A stretch of DNA of 64,000 nucleotides from contig CAJFCJ010000046.1 in the NCBI GenBank assembly GCA_904063045.1, positions 79,369 through 143,368 of the forward strand. The letters run 5' to 3'. The position numbers were made by a program, and so were the translations under genes. The DNA comes from Dimorphilus gyrociliatus (Eukaryota > Annelida > Polychaeta > Dinophilidae). Shown in pieces: positions 53,947 to 64,000 of this stretch; within the stretch, counting starts at the first letter, position 1; each line of letters starts with the position of its first letter. Below the pieces are notes generated by a model. The model was not told the origin of the DNA. It worked only from the letters and a program-made list of their open reading frames with translations, and ran no database searches.

Positions 53947-56900
53947 TCATTGTTTATCATTTAGCAATTGAAGAAAGATTCCTTTCACGTTTTCTTCTAG
54001 TTGATTAGCATTTCCTTGTTCAACTATTCTTCCCTTATCCATCACAATAATCTTGTCACTATCCATTATAGTATTTAATCTATGAGCAATTGTTATTATT
54101 GTAGAATTCTTTAATTCTGTTTTTAGTACATGTTGAATAGTCTTATCAGTTTCAATGTCTACATTGGCTGTTGCTTCATCAATAACAATTAGATAAGAAT
54201 ACTTTAATAATGCTCTTGCTAAACATACCAATTGCCTTTCTCCTATACTTAAATTTTTACCCCCTTCAATTATAGTTGAGTATAATTGGTCAGGTAAATT
54301 GTTTACCTTTTCAGCTAATTGAACTTTATGTAAACTAATCCAAATTTCATCATCTGAATATAAATTGCAAGGATCTAAGTTTGATCTAAAACTTCCAGAG
54401 AATAGTATAGGATCTTGAGGAATGACAGATATCAATGATCTTGCTCTCTTTAGGCTAACATTTCCTACAATATTGACATTATCCAATAGAATTTTTCCTT
54501 CCACATTAGCCATTCTTAAGAGAGCTGCTATAAGAGAACTTTTACCAGCTCCAGTTCTACCTACAACACCAATCTGGACCCCAAAAAAAAAAAGTTATAT
54601 ATCTTTTTTTTTATATAGAAACAAAAACAAAAAACCTTTTCTCCAGATTTGAAATTGAAATTTAAAGAAGTTAGAGCATTTGGTAAATTTTTATCATATT
54701 TCAATGAAACATTTATAAATTGTAAATTTCCATTTGTGGGCCAATTTTCTGGTATTTCTATTTCCTTTCTTTCTATGAAATCTTCCTCAGGTTCAAGTTG
54801 ACAAAATTCTTTAATTCTATCAACTGATGTCATCTGTAGAAAAAAAAAAATTTTTTCAATGTGTTAAATTTAGAAATTGAAAAAAAAATCATACAATTCC
54901 ATCAATAACCATAATTGTGCTTTGCGTAAATGAAAATCCAAGCATTAAATTACTTATGTAAAGCATTGCTAAAGTATTTAGGAATGCAATTTTTGGTGTT
55001 GAAAAATATACACAAGTAACATTTAGCAATAATTGTGTTAGAAAAACCCAAGTAAAACATATTCTACATGAATATAGAATAAAAGCCTGTGAAAAGTAGA
55101 AATATTGAAGATTTGTGTTGAATATATTATAGAATTTTTCAATTAGTTGATTTTCTCTTCTAAAACAACGAATAGTGATTAATCCTTGGAGAGTTTTATC
55201 TAATAATTCATAAGCCGGACTTGCACTGACACTATCTAATCTTTTTAATTTACTGGAATAAGGTACCAGTTTAATTACTGTAAAATAGCTTGCTATTATA
55301 AGCAATACTAATGGAATAGCTAAAATATAAACATTTGCTATTGCTAATATGATTGAAAAAATCATTCCACCTATAAAGGTTATTACCCAAGCAAAATATC
55401 TATGTAATAACATATCAACTAAGCCCATATCTCTTGAAAATCTATTCAATATTCTCCCTTTTGGATAAATGTTGAAAAATCTCATACCAACTGAAATTAC
55501 ATTTGAGAATAATTCATTATGAAGATTTATAGAGCTCAGAGTGATATTTATGTAGAAAAGTAATTGTCTTCCACCATCTAGTATCAATATGAAGAAAAAG
55601 ATTATAATGATTTGATAAATTGTATCAGATGACCATGAAGTATTTGCAAAATCATTAATTTTTGAATCTAAGTAAAATTTCATATTAAACATAAAACAAA
55701 ACAGTAATAAAGAGAGGCCTAGTGCAGTTAGACTACCAGTTTTAAAATAACTTAGATATGTTCTCCAAGTTGACATTCCCTCTGTATTTTCTTCTTCTTT
55801 TACCCCTCCTTCTCTTTCATTAAAACTATAATTCTCTTCCTTAACATGGAAATAATCCTTTTTCCCAACATTTTCTACATTTAGTTGATTAATATCTAAT
55901 TTTTTTATTTCTTTCAATTCTCCATCATTACCATTCAGTGAAAATATTTGATCAGCCTTTTGTAAAAAGTGAACTTGATGGGATACAAGTATAACAATCT
56001 TTCCTTTAAGGTAACCAAGGATACAATTATCCATTACTTCCTTAGCAACACTCCAATCTAAAGCACTAAGAGGATCATCTAAGATATACATATCTGCATT
56101 TCTATAGACACATCTTGCAAGTGCTATCCTTGATTTTTGACCACCACTAAGGCTAAATCCTTTCTCTCCAACAAAAGTTTTATCTCCATTGGGAAGCATG
56201 TCTAAATCCTTAAAAACAAAAAACAAAAATTGATATTTTTGAATTGATTTTAAAAACATAAGCTTAAAGCATTATTTTCCAAACCTTTTGAAGTGAACAG
56301 ATTTGTATAACCTTTATATATTTTTTTAAATGGAAATCATCTCCAAAAATGATATTATCAAAAATAGTTCCATTAAAAATCCAACAATCTTGTGATAAAT
56401 ATGATTTTTTATATGGAATTTTCATTGAACAATTAATATTCAATTCTTCCAGTAGAGATAAAAGTAGGGTAGATTTTCCAGAACCAATTTTACCATAAAT
56501 TCCAATTAAAGATGGTTTTTGTACAGTTAAATTAATATTATTTAAAATCAGTTTAGATTGTGGTGTATCCTAGAAAAAAATATATATATATATATATTTA
56601 TATAAATTGAATACTGAGTACCTACTTTCCATTTAAAATAGACATGATTCAATTGACAAACTGTTGTATTTGTCTCTTCTTCATATGTAGGTTTTTTCTT
56701 ATTTCTTGCTAATAGGATAGTCTTATAAAAAAAAAACAACAATTTTTGTTTTTTCACTAATTTTTTTAAACAAACCTGAATTCTCTCTAAAGATATACGA
56801 AATTCATTCATTAAGAAAATAAGTTCTGGTAAAAGGTAAAAAACTTGCATATCAGTTAGAAGAACTAGGCCTATATATCTCATCACTGATGGTGTATTTA

Positions 56901-58433
56901 ATGATTCTGGTATTGTTAATTTAGTAACAAATATAGATGAAATAAGTACAATTTTAACACCAACTGTACTCAATACTCTAAAACATACTGTATATAAAAA
57001 TGTTTTTAAAAGTTTTAATATTTCATTTTTTCTTAAAACAGCAATTTTTTTTGAAAAATATTCTTCCCAAACTTGAATTCTTATAGTTTCAATTCCATTT
57101 AAAACCTCATTCATAAAATGAATTCTTTTATCAGTTTTAGATGCAATTTCACCAGTAATTAAACCTTGCCTATATCCTATAAAAATTTGTAGTGATGCAA
57201 TTAAGAAAACTGTTAGAAAACATGTCAATCCTGATGGATAACCATGTAAAATACCAATTAAAATTGGTGTTGCAAATATGGAGATAACTGATCCACAAGC
57301 TATATCGAAATAAGCAAATGTATATGGAATTTTTTCAAGATCTGTTGAGAAAATAGACAAAATTTTCCCAGAAGAAATTTCATGTAAATTTTCATAATCA
57401 ATAAGCAAAATCTTTTCAAAAATACAACATCCAAGTGATGCTTTTAATCCAATACCATATTTTAAAGCAAAAAGAACTGCTACATTTACAAGAATATTAT
57501 CAGCCAATGAAAAAATAGCTGTAAATTAAAAAAAATAATCTTTTAGAATTATGATTATAATTAGGATTAGGATTTTTAAATTGATAACTCTGATACTAAC
57601 AAAGTAATATAGCAATGATATAAGTTCTTAGAGTTACTTCTGTTAATAAATCTTCTAGTAGAATGTGTATTAAAAATGGAGCTGAATATCTCATTGCAGT
57701 CTGTTGAGTTTTTGTATAAAAAAATGAAATTTTTTTTTTGTTATTCTATTTTATTAATACAAACAAAAATTGATACTAAAAGTAAAAGTAAAATGAATGA
57801 TAATTTTGCTTTTTGAAATATTATTTTAAATAATGAGATATCTTTCTTCATCTTTTCTTCTTGTTCCCTTTTAATATGTCTATTAAAAAAACAAACAATA
57901 AATAGATAAAAATAATTTTTCCTTCTTAGCTTAACTCTTTAAAATCTTGATACAATTTTCTAGAATCAAGTCCATTGGATTGTTCATAATGTTCCAATCT
58001 TTCAGACCAGTCTTCACCTTTTGTTATAAAATATGGCCATCTAATTGAAAAATTCTTATTATTTCTAATCAAATGAAAAATAAAAAACAAGAAAAATTTA
58101 CAAGATAAATATTCTTGAAAATAATGAACTAGTAGATTCCGGATTTTTCAATTTCATTCTAAATTGAAAAAAATATCTTTATAGAAGATAATTTTTTGGT
58201 AAAAATGGAGAAAAAAGTCATAAACAATAGTATTATTTGTCAAATATTTGTCTATCTAAAATGTAGTGAGTATTAAAATTTATACTTACATAAATTTCTT
58301 ATCCAAAGTGTTTTTAAGTTTAATATTTTGGTTTAATGGAAAAAATCTAGCTTCTCTCTCACTCTTTTCTTCACTCACTAACCCTCTTAGCAATATATCT
58401 GATAGTGTTCCATTTGAGATAAAAACCTGTTAG
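53947..58433 (-). CDS. ABC transporter, subfamily C (short MRP type)
   Basis: About ten exons on the minus strand. TMD1 lies in exons near 57.6-57.7 and 56.8-57.5 kb (GIGLKASLGCCIFEKILLID, EVLNGIETIRIQVWEEYFSK). NBD1 is in 56.27-56.57 kb and the next exon: Walker A GKIGSGKSTLLLSLL, LSGGQKSRIALARCVYRNAD, Walker B YILDDPLSALD. TMD2 is in 54.9-56.2 kb (GRILNRFSRDMGLVDMLLHR). NBD2 is in 53.95-54.8 kb: GRTGAGKSSLIAALL, PQDPILFSGSFRSNLDP, LSIGERQLVCLARALL, VIDEATANVD, H-loop IAHRLNTI; stop about 53947. All ATPase motifs are intact, so it is probably an active exporter in a membrane. There is no TMD0, as in ABCC4-like members. The first visible exon (about 58301-58433) starts after an acceptor, so the ATG exon is missing. 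Confidence 0.9.
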
Positions 58434-60015
58434 CAACTGAAAAGAATATAAAACCCTTAGAAATATATATATATATATATATATTGAATATTTGTTTGGC
58501 CATAGTCATGGTTCAACAGATTTTTATAGAATGCTGTATGGCAATATCTCCTCCATTTCATGTGCACTTAGAAAAATAGCAATGTTATAATACTTAGACT
58601 TTAGATATTGTAGAACTTTAGAAAGGCTTTAATTTCATAGCAATTATAATGGTGCAACTATAGAATGATTTTTATGTCAAAGGAATTATAATGATGGAAG
58701 TTTAGAAAAAGTGTTATTTCATAAGAATTATAATTGTGGAGCTTTAGAAAGACTTTTATTCAGTAGAATTTGATTTTAGAACTTTAAAAAGAGCTTTATT
58801 TTGTAGGAAATAGATTCTTTGATCATAACAGGTGGAGCCACTATGGAATTAATGCAGGAACAAACAATATAGAAAAAATGCATATCAAACTTGTTACATC
58901 TTATTCAAAAACAGACAAAGAAGAAGCAGGCTTGTTTTGGCAGTGACATATGTTAGCCATAAGTGATGTAATACTTTTTCATGTCTTTGTTATATGTGCA
59001 TTATGAGACTGTTACATTTCAACTTTGTTAGGTTAGATTTTGGTGTTAGGGTTTTCACACCCTAGAGTAGGACTCCCTCTTTGCCCCTGAGTGATACCCT
59101 TGGAAAGTTGAGGAATTAACTGTTCTGAACAATGGCATGGTTAGGTTTTAGTTAGGATTTTGTTTAGGGCCACACACAAAACTGTATCTTATGGAAGTGT
59201 TAGCACATACAATTATGTTGTAGTTGTATGTGCACTTCAGTTCAATATAGATGCTGTTTTAGAAAACTGTAAACTGAACTCAATACTATTTAATATGAAT
59301 GCTTAACAATAGCATTGTGTGCTAGGTACATGCAATTCTATTATACACATATGCCATGATGCATGTATGCACATGAGCTTATAAAATTAATACATTAGTC
59401 TTACTTCAATTACTTAAGAACATTAATTTAGCGGCCAGCTAAAGAGTATCAAAAGGTCAAACTCAACTATTGTTGAGTTGTATTGTTACTTTTTGTAGCA
59501 CACTTAGTTGTGTTAGAGTCAGGGAACTGTTCTGAGCCGGAATTCACTATCAGTGTTGAAGTCCAGTATGTTTTCAGTAGTTTTTCATAAAATGTTGGAT
59601 TGTTTGCAAATTGCATTCAATTTAAATCCTGCAATATAGATATTAATGAGTCTTATGAATAATCCTTCTTTTTAAATTTGTGAGCCTCTGACTTGGTAAA
59701 TCATTGAAAAATATTTGACAGGCATTTCTAATAAATGGCCAATATAATATATCATCTTGAATATTTTTTTATTCTTATGATCCAATGAGTTTAAGAGTTT
59801 TTAAGTTGTAACAGATGGAGCCACAATTGATTTGGAGAAGGAAAATTACAGCACAGTGTTTGAAAATATTTGACTGTACCTATTATAAGGACTAAGATTT
59901 TTTGAGAAAGATTTAGACATTGATCAAATTGGATAATGGCTTAAAATACAACATAGGCCTAAATACAACTTTAGTCCAAATAGATCAAATTCTATGATTG
60001 ATACATTTGAATAAA
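58434..60015. other. Intergenic, dispersed repeat copy and CCTAA-like sequence
   Basis: Holds a dispersed-repeat copy (58555-58930). Beyond it lies a stretch (58990-59180) with GTTAGG motifs but without the MITE ends. No first exon for the ABCC gene could be recognised here. Confidence 0.45.
58555..58930 (+). repeat. Dispersed repeat, copy with several internal units
   Basis: Begins TCATGTGCACTTAGAAAAAT. It has about five diverged units of the type GGAATTATAATGGTGGAACTTTAGAAAG...TTTTATTT (38-55 bp), then GATCATAACAGGTGGAGCCA and GGAACAAACAATATAGAAAA. The order of blocks matches 62.45-62.76 kb (inverted there). Confidence 0.72.
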
Positions 60016-60500
60016 TTGTCAAAAATTATCCTAAATGAAATGCTTCTGGAGCAACAAGATCAATTTCCTTAAAGTAAAGTTCTAATCTTTGATTTGACGA
60101 TTTTAATCCTTGAAGAATTATTTGAAAAGATTGATGAATGGTGCCATAAATCTTCAAAGATTTACAATTTTCAAGTACATATCCTAAAGCTTTTTGCTAT
60201 ATTTAAACTCTTTATATTCTGACAAACTGCAATTAATTTAGCCAAACATTGCTATTGATTAGAATCTAAAGAGCAATTGTAAAATTCAATATTTTCCCCC
60301 AAACTTTCAGCCTGTTTCTCATTCATATTCAAATTGCTTAAATTTAGCTCTACAAGTCTATGACTAATACATGTTAAACTATTGAATATACTTCCTGAAA
60401 CATTTTTCAGCTTATGAAATCCAAGACATATTACATTAACATTTAGACATTTTTCCATTAAATTTTCCAAAATATTTTCATACTCATATGTCATTAGAAA
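60016..60500 (-). pseudogene. LRR relic
   Basis: Minus strand, 60252-60494, is open (LMEKCLNVNVICLGFHKLKN, SHRLVELNLSNLNMNEKQAE), the N.NEKQAESLG phase of the local RI-type LRRs. A further unit in another frame (LGYVLENCKSLKIYGTIHQS, ILQGLKSSNQRLELYF) continues to about 60016. Frame changes and a stop at 60252 indicate decay. Confidence 0.65.
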
Positions 60501-60959
60501 TTCCTTGAATTTTGATTTCCTTTAAAGAACATTTACTATTACCAGTTAATCTCTGTGAACTGTTTCCATTTTATAAGTAGCTAACTTGAGCAATTTAGGC
60601 AAATTAAGAATTTTTACATTTTCTCTTATAACATTTGCCAAATTGCTAAATTACTAAATTGGCCTTTCCTCATATTGTACTACTATTATTGTTATCAAAC
60701 AAAATCATAAACATATTTTGACTTTTCTTCATTCACACATAGACTGATAAGATAAGGAGAAATCAATGATATAATTATCACGTGACACCTTATATGTAAC
60801 TTTTAAATTAAAATATGAAGAGCCAACTGTTCACAACAGTATGAAAAAAATCAATCCATTTTACTGTACAAGTAGAAAATGTTTTATAGAGGTCAAATTA
60901 AAGTTGTGCTATAAATAAATTTTGATGGAAATCACATTTTATCTCTCTTTTCCTCTCTT

Positions 60960-62027
60960 TTTGGCCTAAATTGGAAAATGATAATATTCACCCAGTACTC
61001 AACCACTTCAGATATGATCTAAAGAATCTTCTAAAGGAAGAAGAGTTCATCATTTGTTTGAGAGGGTTGGGCATTTTATCAAAGAATTGCAATGACTCTT
61101 TAGATGAAATTCTTGAAAAAAACTGGTAGAGATATTAGATGTATTGGCAAGTTTTGGCGATGTATCACCTTACAGGAATCTATGCAAGAAGATACAGGGT
61201 TTCTGGGATACTGTATTAAAAGAGATGAAAAAATCCACTCTAAGGAGGATAGGTACTCTGCCAAAATTTCCATATTTCGATACTAAACCCAGATTAGATA
61301 GTATAGATAACATTATCGCACCAATAAAAATCCTCAAACAAAATGAACGAGTCTATTACAAACAAGGACATTTAGTGGAAGAAGGTGACTTTATTACGAT
61401 TTTGAAGACAGCTTCCAGGGTACTTATAACAGGTGAAGCCGGTATTGGAATATTACAATATTATATATCGGAAGAATGCGAAGATTGAAAGAGAAAGATT
61501 CTCTTCTTATTAGACAGAGCCAACGAATTAAAATTCAATGAAATGGAAGTCTACAATTTCATCCATAAAAAACAAATTACAAAACATTCTCTTATTGTTT
61601 GGACAAGAAATATTAAATTGAAGGAAATTGAATTGATTAACAACGTTGTTCTAGAAATTATAGGCTTTAGCAATGAACCAAAACTGGTATTGTTTCAAAA
61701 ATATTTTAACAAAACTAATCAAACAAATTGAGGTAGAAAACAATTTTTCAATTCTGATTCAAATATTGTAGAACTGCAAAGTACAAAACTGTATAATTTT
61801 CTAAAAGTGGAAAGGGAAGAATTATTGGAATGTTGTAAAAGTCCTTTAATTGCAATTCTTGCAGCTGAAATCTGGGAAAGGAAGGGAGCAAGTCTGGAAT
61901 ACTGCAATATTTTCAACGATACCATTCAAATTCTCTTCAACAAATCAAAAAATAGAAATTTAAATTATAAAGCTGAAGAACTCATTGACGAATTAAATCT
62001 ATTAAATATCGATTTTGTCATGGAATC
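60960..62027 (+). pseudogene. NACHT (NLR-type) gene relic
   Basis: Starts with a helical segment of the death-fold-linker type (HFRYDLKNLLKEEEFIICLR, then GLGILSKNCNDSLDEILEK). A one-base shift at an A7 run near 61120 leads into LVEILDVLASFGDVSPYRNL. The NACHT domain shows a P-loop-like VLITGEAGIG; the position expected to be Lys/Thr reads ILQ. After a TGA it continues with a Walker-B-like ILFLLDRANEL, then HSLIVWTRN and VVLEIIGFS, the sensor region. The winged-helix-like part (61807-62027) is open until the LTR begins. The damaged P-loop, stops and LTR argue for a dead gene. The LRR pieces at 60 and 63 kb may have belonged to related genes. Confidence 0.75.
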
Positions 62028-62389
62028 TGTACTTTGTTGTATTGTAATTGTAGGAATTTCTGCTTCTTCAGAACAGTATTCTTCCTTTCCAATCATTTAT
62101 CAATTTATGAAAGTACTGGTCCAATTAGAACCTTTCAAGTTCGTCCACAAATAGTAATTTTGGTAGAAATAATTCCACAAAATACCAGTATTTCGTCCAA
62201 AGAATATGTATTGAGTAAATGAGTTTCTAGTTCTAAACAAGTAAGTTTAAACAACCAGTTAACGGTTAAAGAACTGAACTGACAAGCTGAGGAAATGCAT
62301 TTCCTTTTATACATTTTCCAAAGCTTGGGTTCAATTGGTCAAAGGATTACAAAGTTGAAATCTGACGGTCTCATAATTCTCATGTAACA
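62028..62389 (-). repeat. Probable solo LTR (minus), 362 bp
   Basis: On the minus strand it starts TGTTACATGAGAATTATGAG, has AATGTATAAAAGG as TATA box and ends CAACAAAGTACA at 62028. The last 75 bases are shared with 53104-53177, where a primer binding site follows, which proves this is an LTR end. No internal sequence or target duplication is seen; the left limit is an estimate. It interrupts the NACHT relic. Confidence 0.72.
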
Positions 62390-62439
62390 AAAATATGAAA
62401 GACTGTTATATCACACATATAAAATATAATCCTAAGATT

Positions 62440-62762
62440 AGGGCCACATGCCAAACATGTGCCACAGCAAATAGGCCTGTCTCATCAGCATCTGGTGTTT
62501 GACCTGCATCTTTTCCATGTTCTTTGTTCCTTTGTTAATTCCCCAAGTAGCCACCATCTGTTACAGTCAAAGAGTCTATTTCTTACGAAATAGAGTTCTT
62601 TCTAAAGTACTAAAAGCTAACTCTACGAAATAAAAGTCTTTCTAAAGTTCCACCACTATAATTCCTACAAAATATAAGTATTTCTATAGTTGCACCAGTC
62701 TAATTCCTATAAAATAGAAGTCTTTCTAATGTACCCTTATATCTAAGTGCACACAGGAAAAC
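62440..62762 (-). repeat. Dispersed repeat, best full copy
   Basis: Read on the minus strand: GTGTGCACTTAGATATAAGG, then about five units around ACTTTAGAAAGACTTTTATT, GACTGTAACAGATGGTGGCT, GGAACAAAGAACATGGAAAA, GGTCAAACACCAGATGCTGA and an end near TGTTTGGCATGTGGC. Non-coding; class unknown. Confidence 0.72.
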
Positions 62763-63123
62763 CTCAGGATTAAAACTTTAATGAAGGAAAGTAGGGGAAT
62801 TGCTTGTTGAAGAGACTGAAGATATAATTTCCACCAAGGTAATGAACTCTGCCAAAAGGCAAAGACAGTAAAAAAGTTTGAAGTCAGAGAAAAGGATTTA
62901 CAAACAACAAAAGAAAAAGTATATTGACATTGTGCGATGATTTCAAGTTAGACAAATTGACATCTATTGATTTATTATGACTGACATTTCATGTCTACTC
63001 TCCACCATAAAATATCATTAATCTAACTCTTGTTCTTTAACAAAATATTTAGTCTTTGTTTTTCCAGATTTACAGTATTGTAACTGACTGGGATGATATG
63101 GAAGAGATTTGGCATCATACCTT
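62763..63123. other. Spacer, no gene seen
   Basis: AT-rich; no supported ORF or repeat. Confidence 0.4.
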
Positions 63124-63810
63124 CTACTTCAATTTTCTTTCAATTCCTATATTTTCATCCAACATAACATATTCTAATGAAGACAAATTTTGAAATAGTT
63201 GTTGGAGGAATTCAACTTGTTCATCATTTTTAATACACTTCTCCATATATAAATTCTTTAAACATTTGGCAGAGGATTGAAGACCTTTGCATACCATTTT
63301 TAATCCATCTTCCATATTTGGATTAAATGATAATTCAATAGTTTCTATTGAAATACAATGTTGAAGCATTTCAACAGATAAAACTACATGTTTTAATGAT
63401 GAACAATAATGAAATAGTTCTCCTATAAGTTCAGCTTCAATGCACTCTTTTAATAGTTTTCCTAGAATTTTGGCTTGTTCTTCATTCAACTTGCACGAAT
63501 TTAGTGTAATCTCCTTTAACTTGTTTGAAGAATATTGAAGTCCATGCAAAAAAAACTTCAATCCATCCTTCACATAATAATTATCAGTGAAATTTACATT
63601 TTCTAATGAAGAGAGACTCTTAAGTTTTTCTTCTAACCAATCCATGCCATCTCCTTTAAAGCCACATTCAATGATGTGGAGTTGTTTCAAAGTGTTTGGA
63701 CAGGATTGAACTGCCTTAGAAACCAATTTAGACACACTTTTCACAATTTCTAAATCAGTTGAATAAATCCATAATAGGAGACTAAATAATAGTTTGAAAA
63801 AATGGGTATG
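63124..63810 (-). CDS. RI-type leucine-rich-repeat exon
   Basis: An open minus-strand frame to TAG at 63124-63126. It encodes about seven ribonuclease-inhibitor-type repeats: CPNTLKQLHIIECGFKGDGM, LSSLENVNFTDNYYVKDGLK, NKLKEITLNSCKLNEEQAKI, CISIETIELSFNPNMEDGLK, LKNLYMEKCIKNDEQVEFLQ. Repeats are 27-29 residues, alternating long and short. No ATG starts the frame and it stays open to about 63800, so this is an internal or last exon. One repeat is irregular (LLKECIEAELIGELFHYCSS). It is a likely sensor part of an NLR protein or a solo LRR protein, and the least decayed LRR segment in the window. Confidence 0.72.
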   Translation of the reverse strand, partial: HTHFFKLLFSLLLWIYSTDLEIVKSVSKLVSKAVQSCPNTLKQLHIIECGFKGDGMDWLEEKLKSLSSLENVNFTDNYYVKDGLKFFLHGLQYSSNKLKEITLNSCKLNEEQAKILGKLLKECIEAELIGELFHYCSSLKHVVLSVEMLQHCISIETIELSFNPNMEDGLKMVCKGLQSSAKCLKNLYMEKCIKNDEQVEFLQQLFQNLSSLEYVMLDENIGIERKLK

Positions 63811-64000
63811 CCTAAACTATACATATAGATATCCCAAGCAAATCTGATCAATAAATAGTTTCTGCTGTCGAATTTTAGTTTAATATTTATTTAATTATAA
63901 TATAAATTTCTAGATTATTAAAAAACTTGTTTATAAAAGATTTTGTCTATATTCAGAAAAGACAATTAGATAAATACAGAATAAAGTCTATAACCTTTGA
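63811..64000. other. Window end, no gene seen
   Basis: AT-rich sequence that may contain the upstream intron of the LRR gene. Confidence 0.3.

Noticed and set aside
58462-58484. (AT)n run as a regulatory or origin element
   Set aside because: A simple microsatellite; nothing else supports a function.
58990-59180. Further MITE copy because of GTTAGG motifs
   Set aside because: Lacks the inverted ends, the shared interior blocks and a target duplication.
1-64000. CRISPR arrays, operons or ribosome binding sites
   Set aside because: The window is eukaryotic (spliced genes, LTR and Mutator elements); no regular spacer array is present.

Overview
The window looks like AT-rich nuclear DNA from an invertebrate metazoan. 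Genes are split by short GT-AG introns, many only about 45-70 bases. The protein domains are animal ones: SEA, MAM, trypsin-like, EGF, PAN/apple, fucolectin/discoidin, farnesoic-acid-methyltransferase-like, NACHT with RI-type leucine-rich repeats (LRRs), a rhodopsin-class GPCR and ABCC. There is no prokaryotic gene organisation. I cannot name the species. Env-carrying Ty3/gypsy elements and a Penelope-like element fit several marine groups and are not diagnostic.

Layout. 1-0.65 kb: decayed Ty3/gypsy pol. 0.7-2.0 kb: Tc1-like transposon with a nearly intact transposase. 2.1-4.2 kb: KY-type repeats, an acidic linker and a dynein-stalk-like domain. 5.9-7.9 kb: mariner relic and retroviral-type Env relic, split by a MITE. 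7.9-18 kb: secreted lectin-like genes (fucolectin/F5-8C/FA-methyltransferase-like domains) mixed with Mutator-like (MULE) elements. 18.8-20.4 kb: a GPCR and a fragment of a second copy. 20.7-23 kb: LRR relic, MITE, solo LTR. 23.9-31.2 kb (-): a long type II membrane protein with SEA, about eight MAM repeats and a trypsin-fold domain that has lost catalytic His and Ser. 32.5-35.9 kb (-): secreted EGF-PAN-fucolectin-PAN protein. 38-40.3 kb: decayed lectin and LRR genes. 42.2-51.3 kb: full-length Ty3/gypsy retroelement with gag, pol and a long env frame carrying a second retropepsin-like domain. 51.3-53 kb: Penelope-like fragment with an upstream reading frame. 53.2-53.8 kb: coiled-coil exon. 53.9-58.4 kb (-): ABCC transporter. 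60-64 kb: NACHT and LRR relics, solo LTR, dispersed repeat.

How the parts fit. Host genes fall into surface/secreted adhesion or lectin proteins and NLR-type immune relics, both typical of lineage-specific gene clusters. One Mutator-type MITE family has complete copies with perfect 9-bp target-site duplications in four places: an LRR gene, an Env relic, a MULE transposase gene and a TTSP-like intron. These give a readable order of nested insertions. Several frames are broken only by single-base shifts, some at A-runs, so part of the apparent decay may be assembly error. A 35-base N gap lies in gag. Exon joins are read by eye from splice-like sites and domain continuity.
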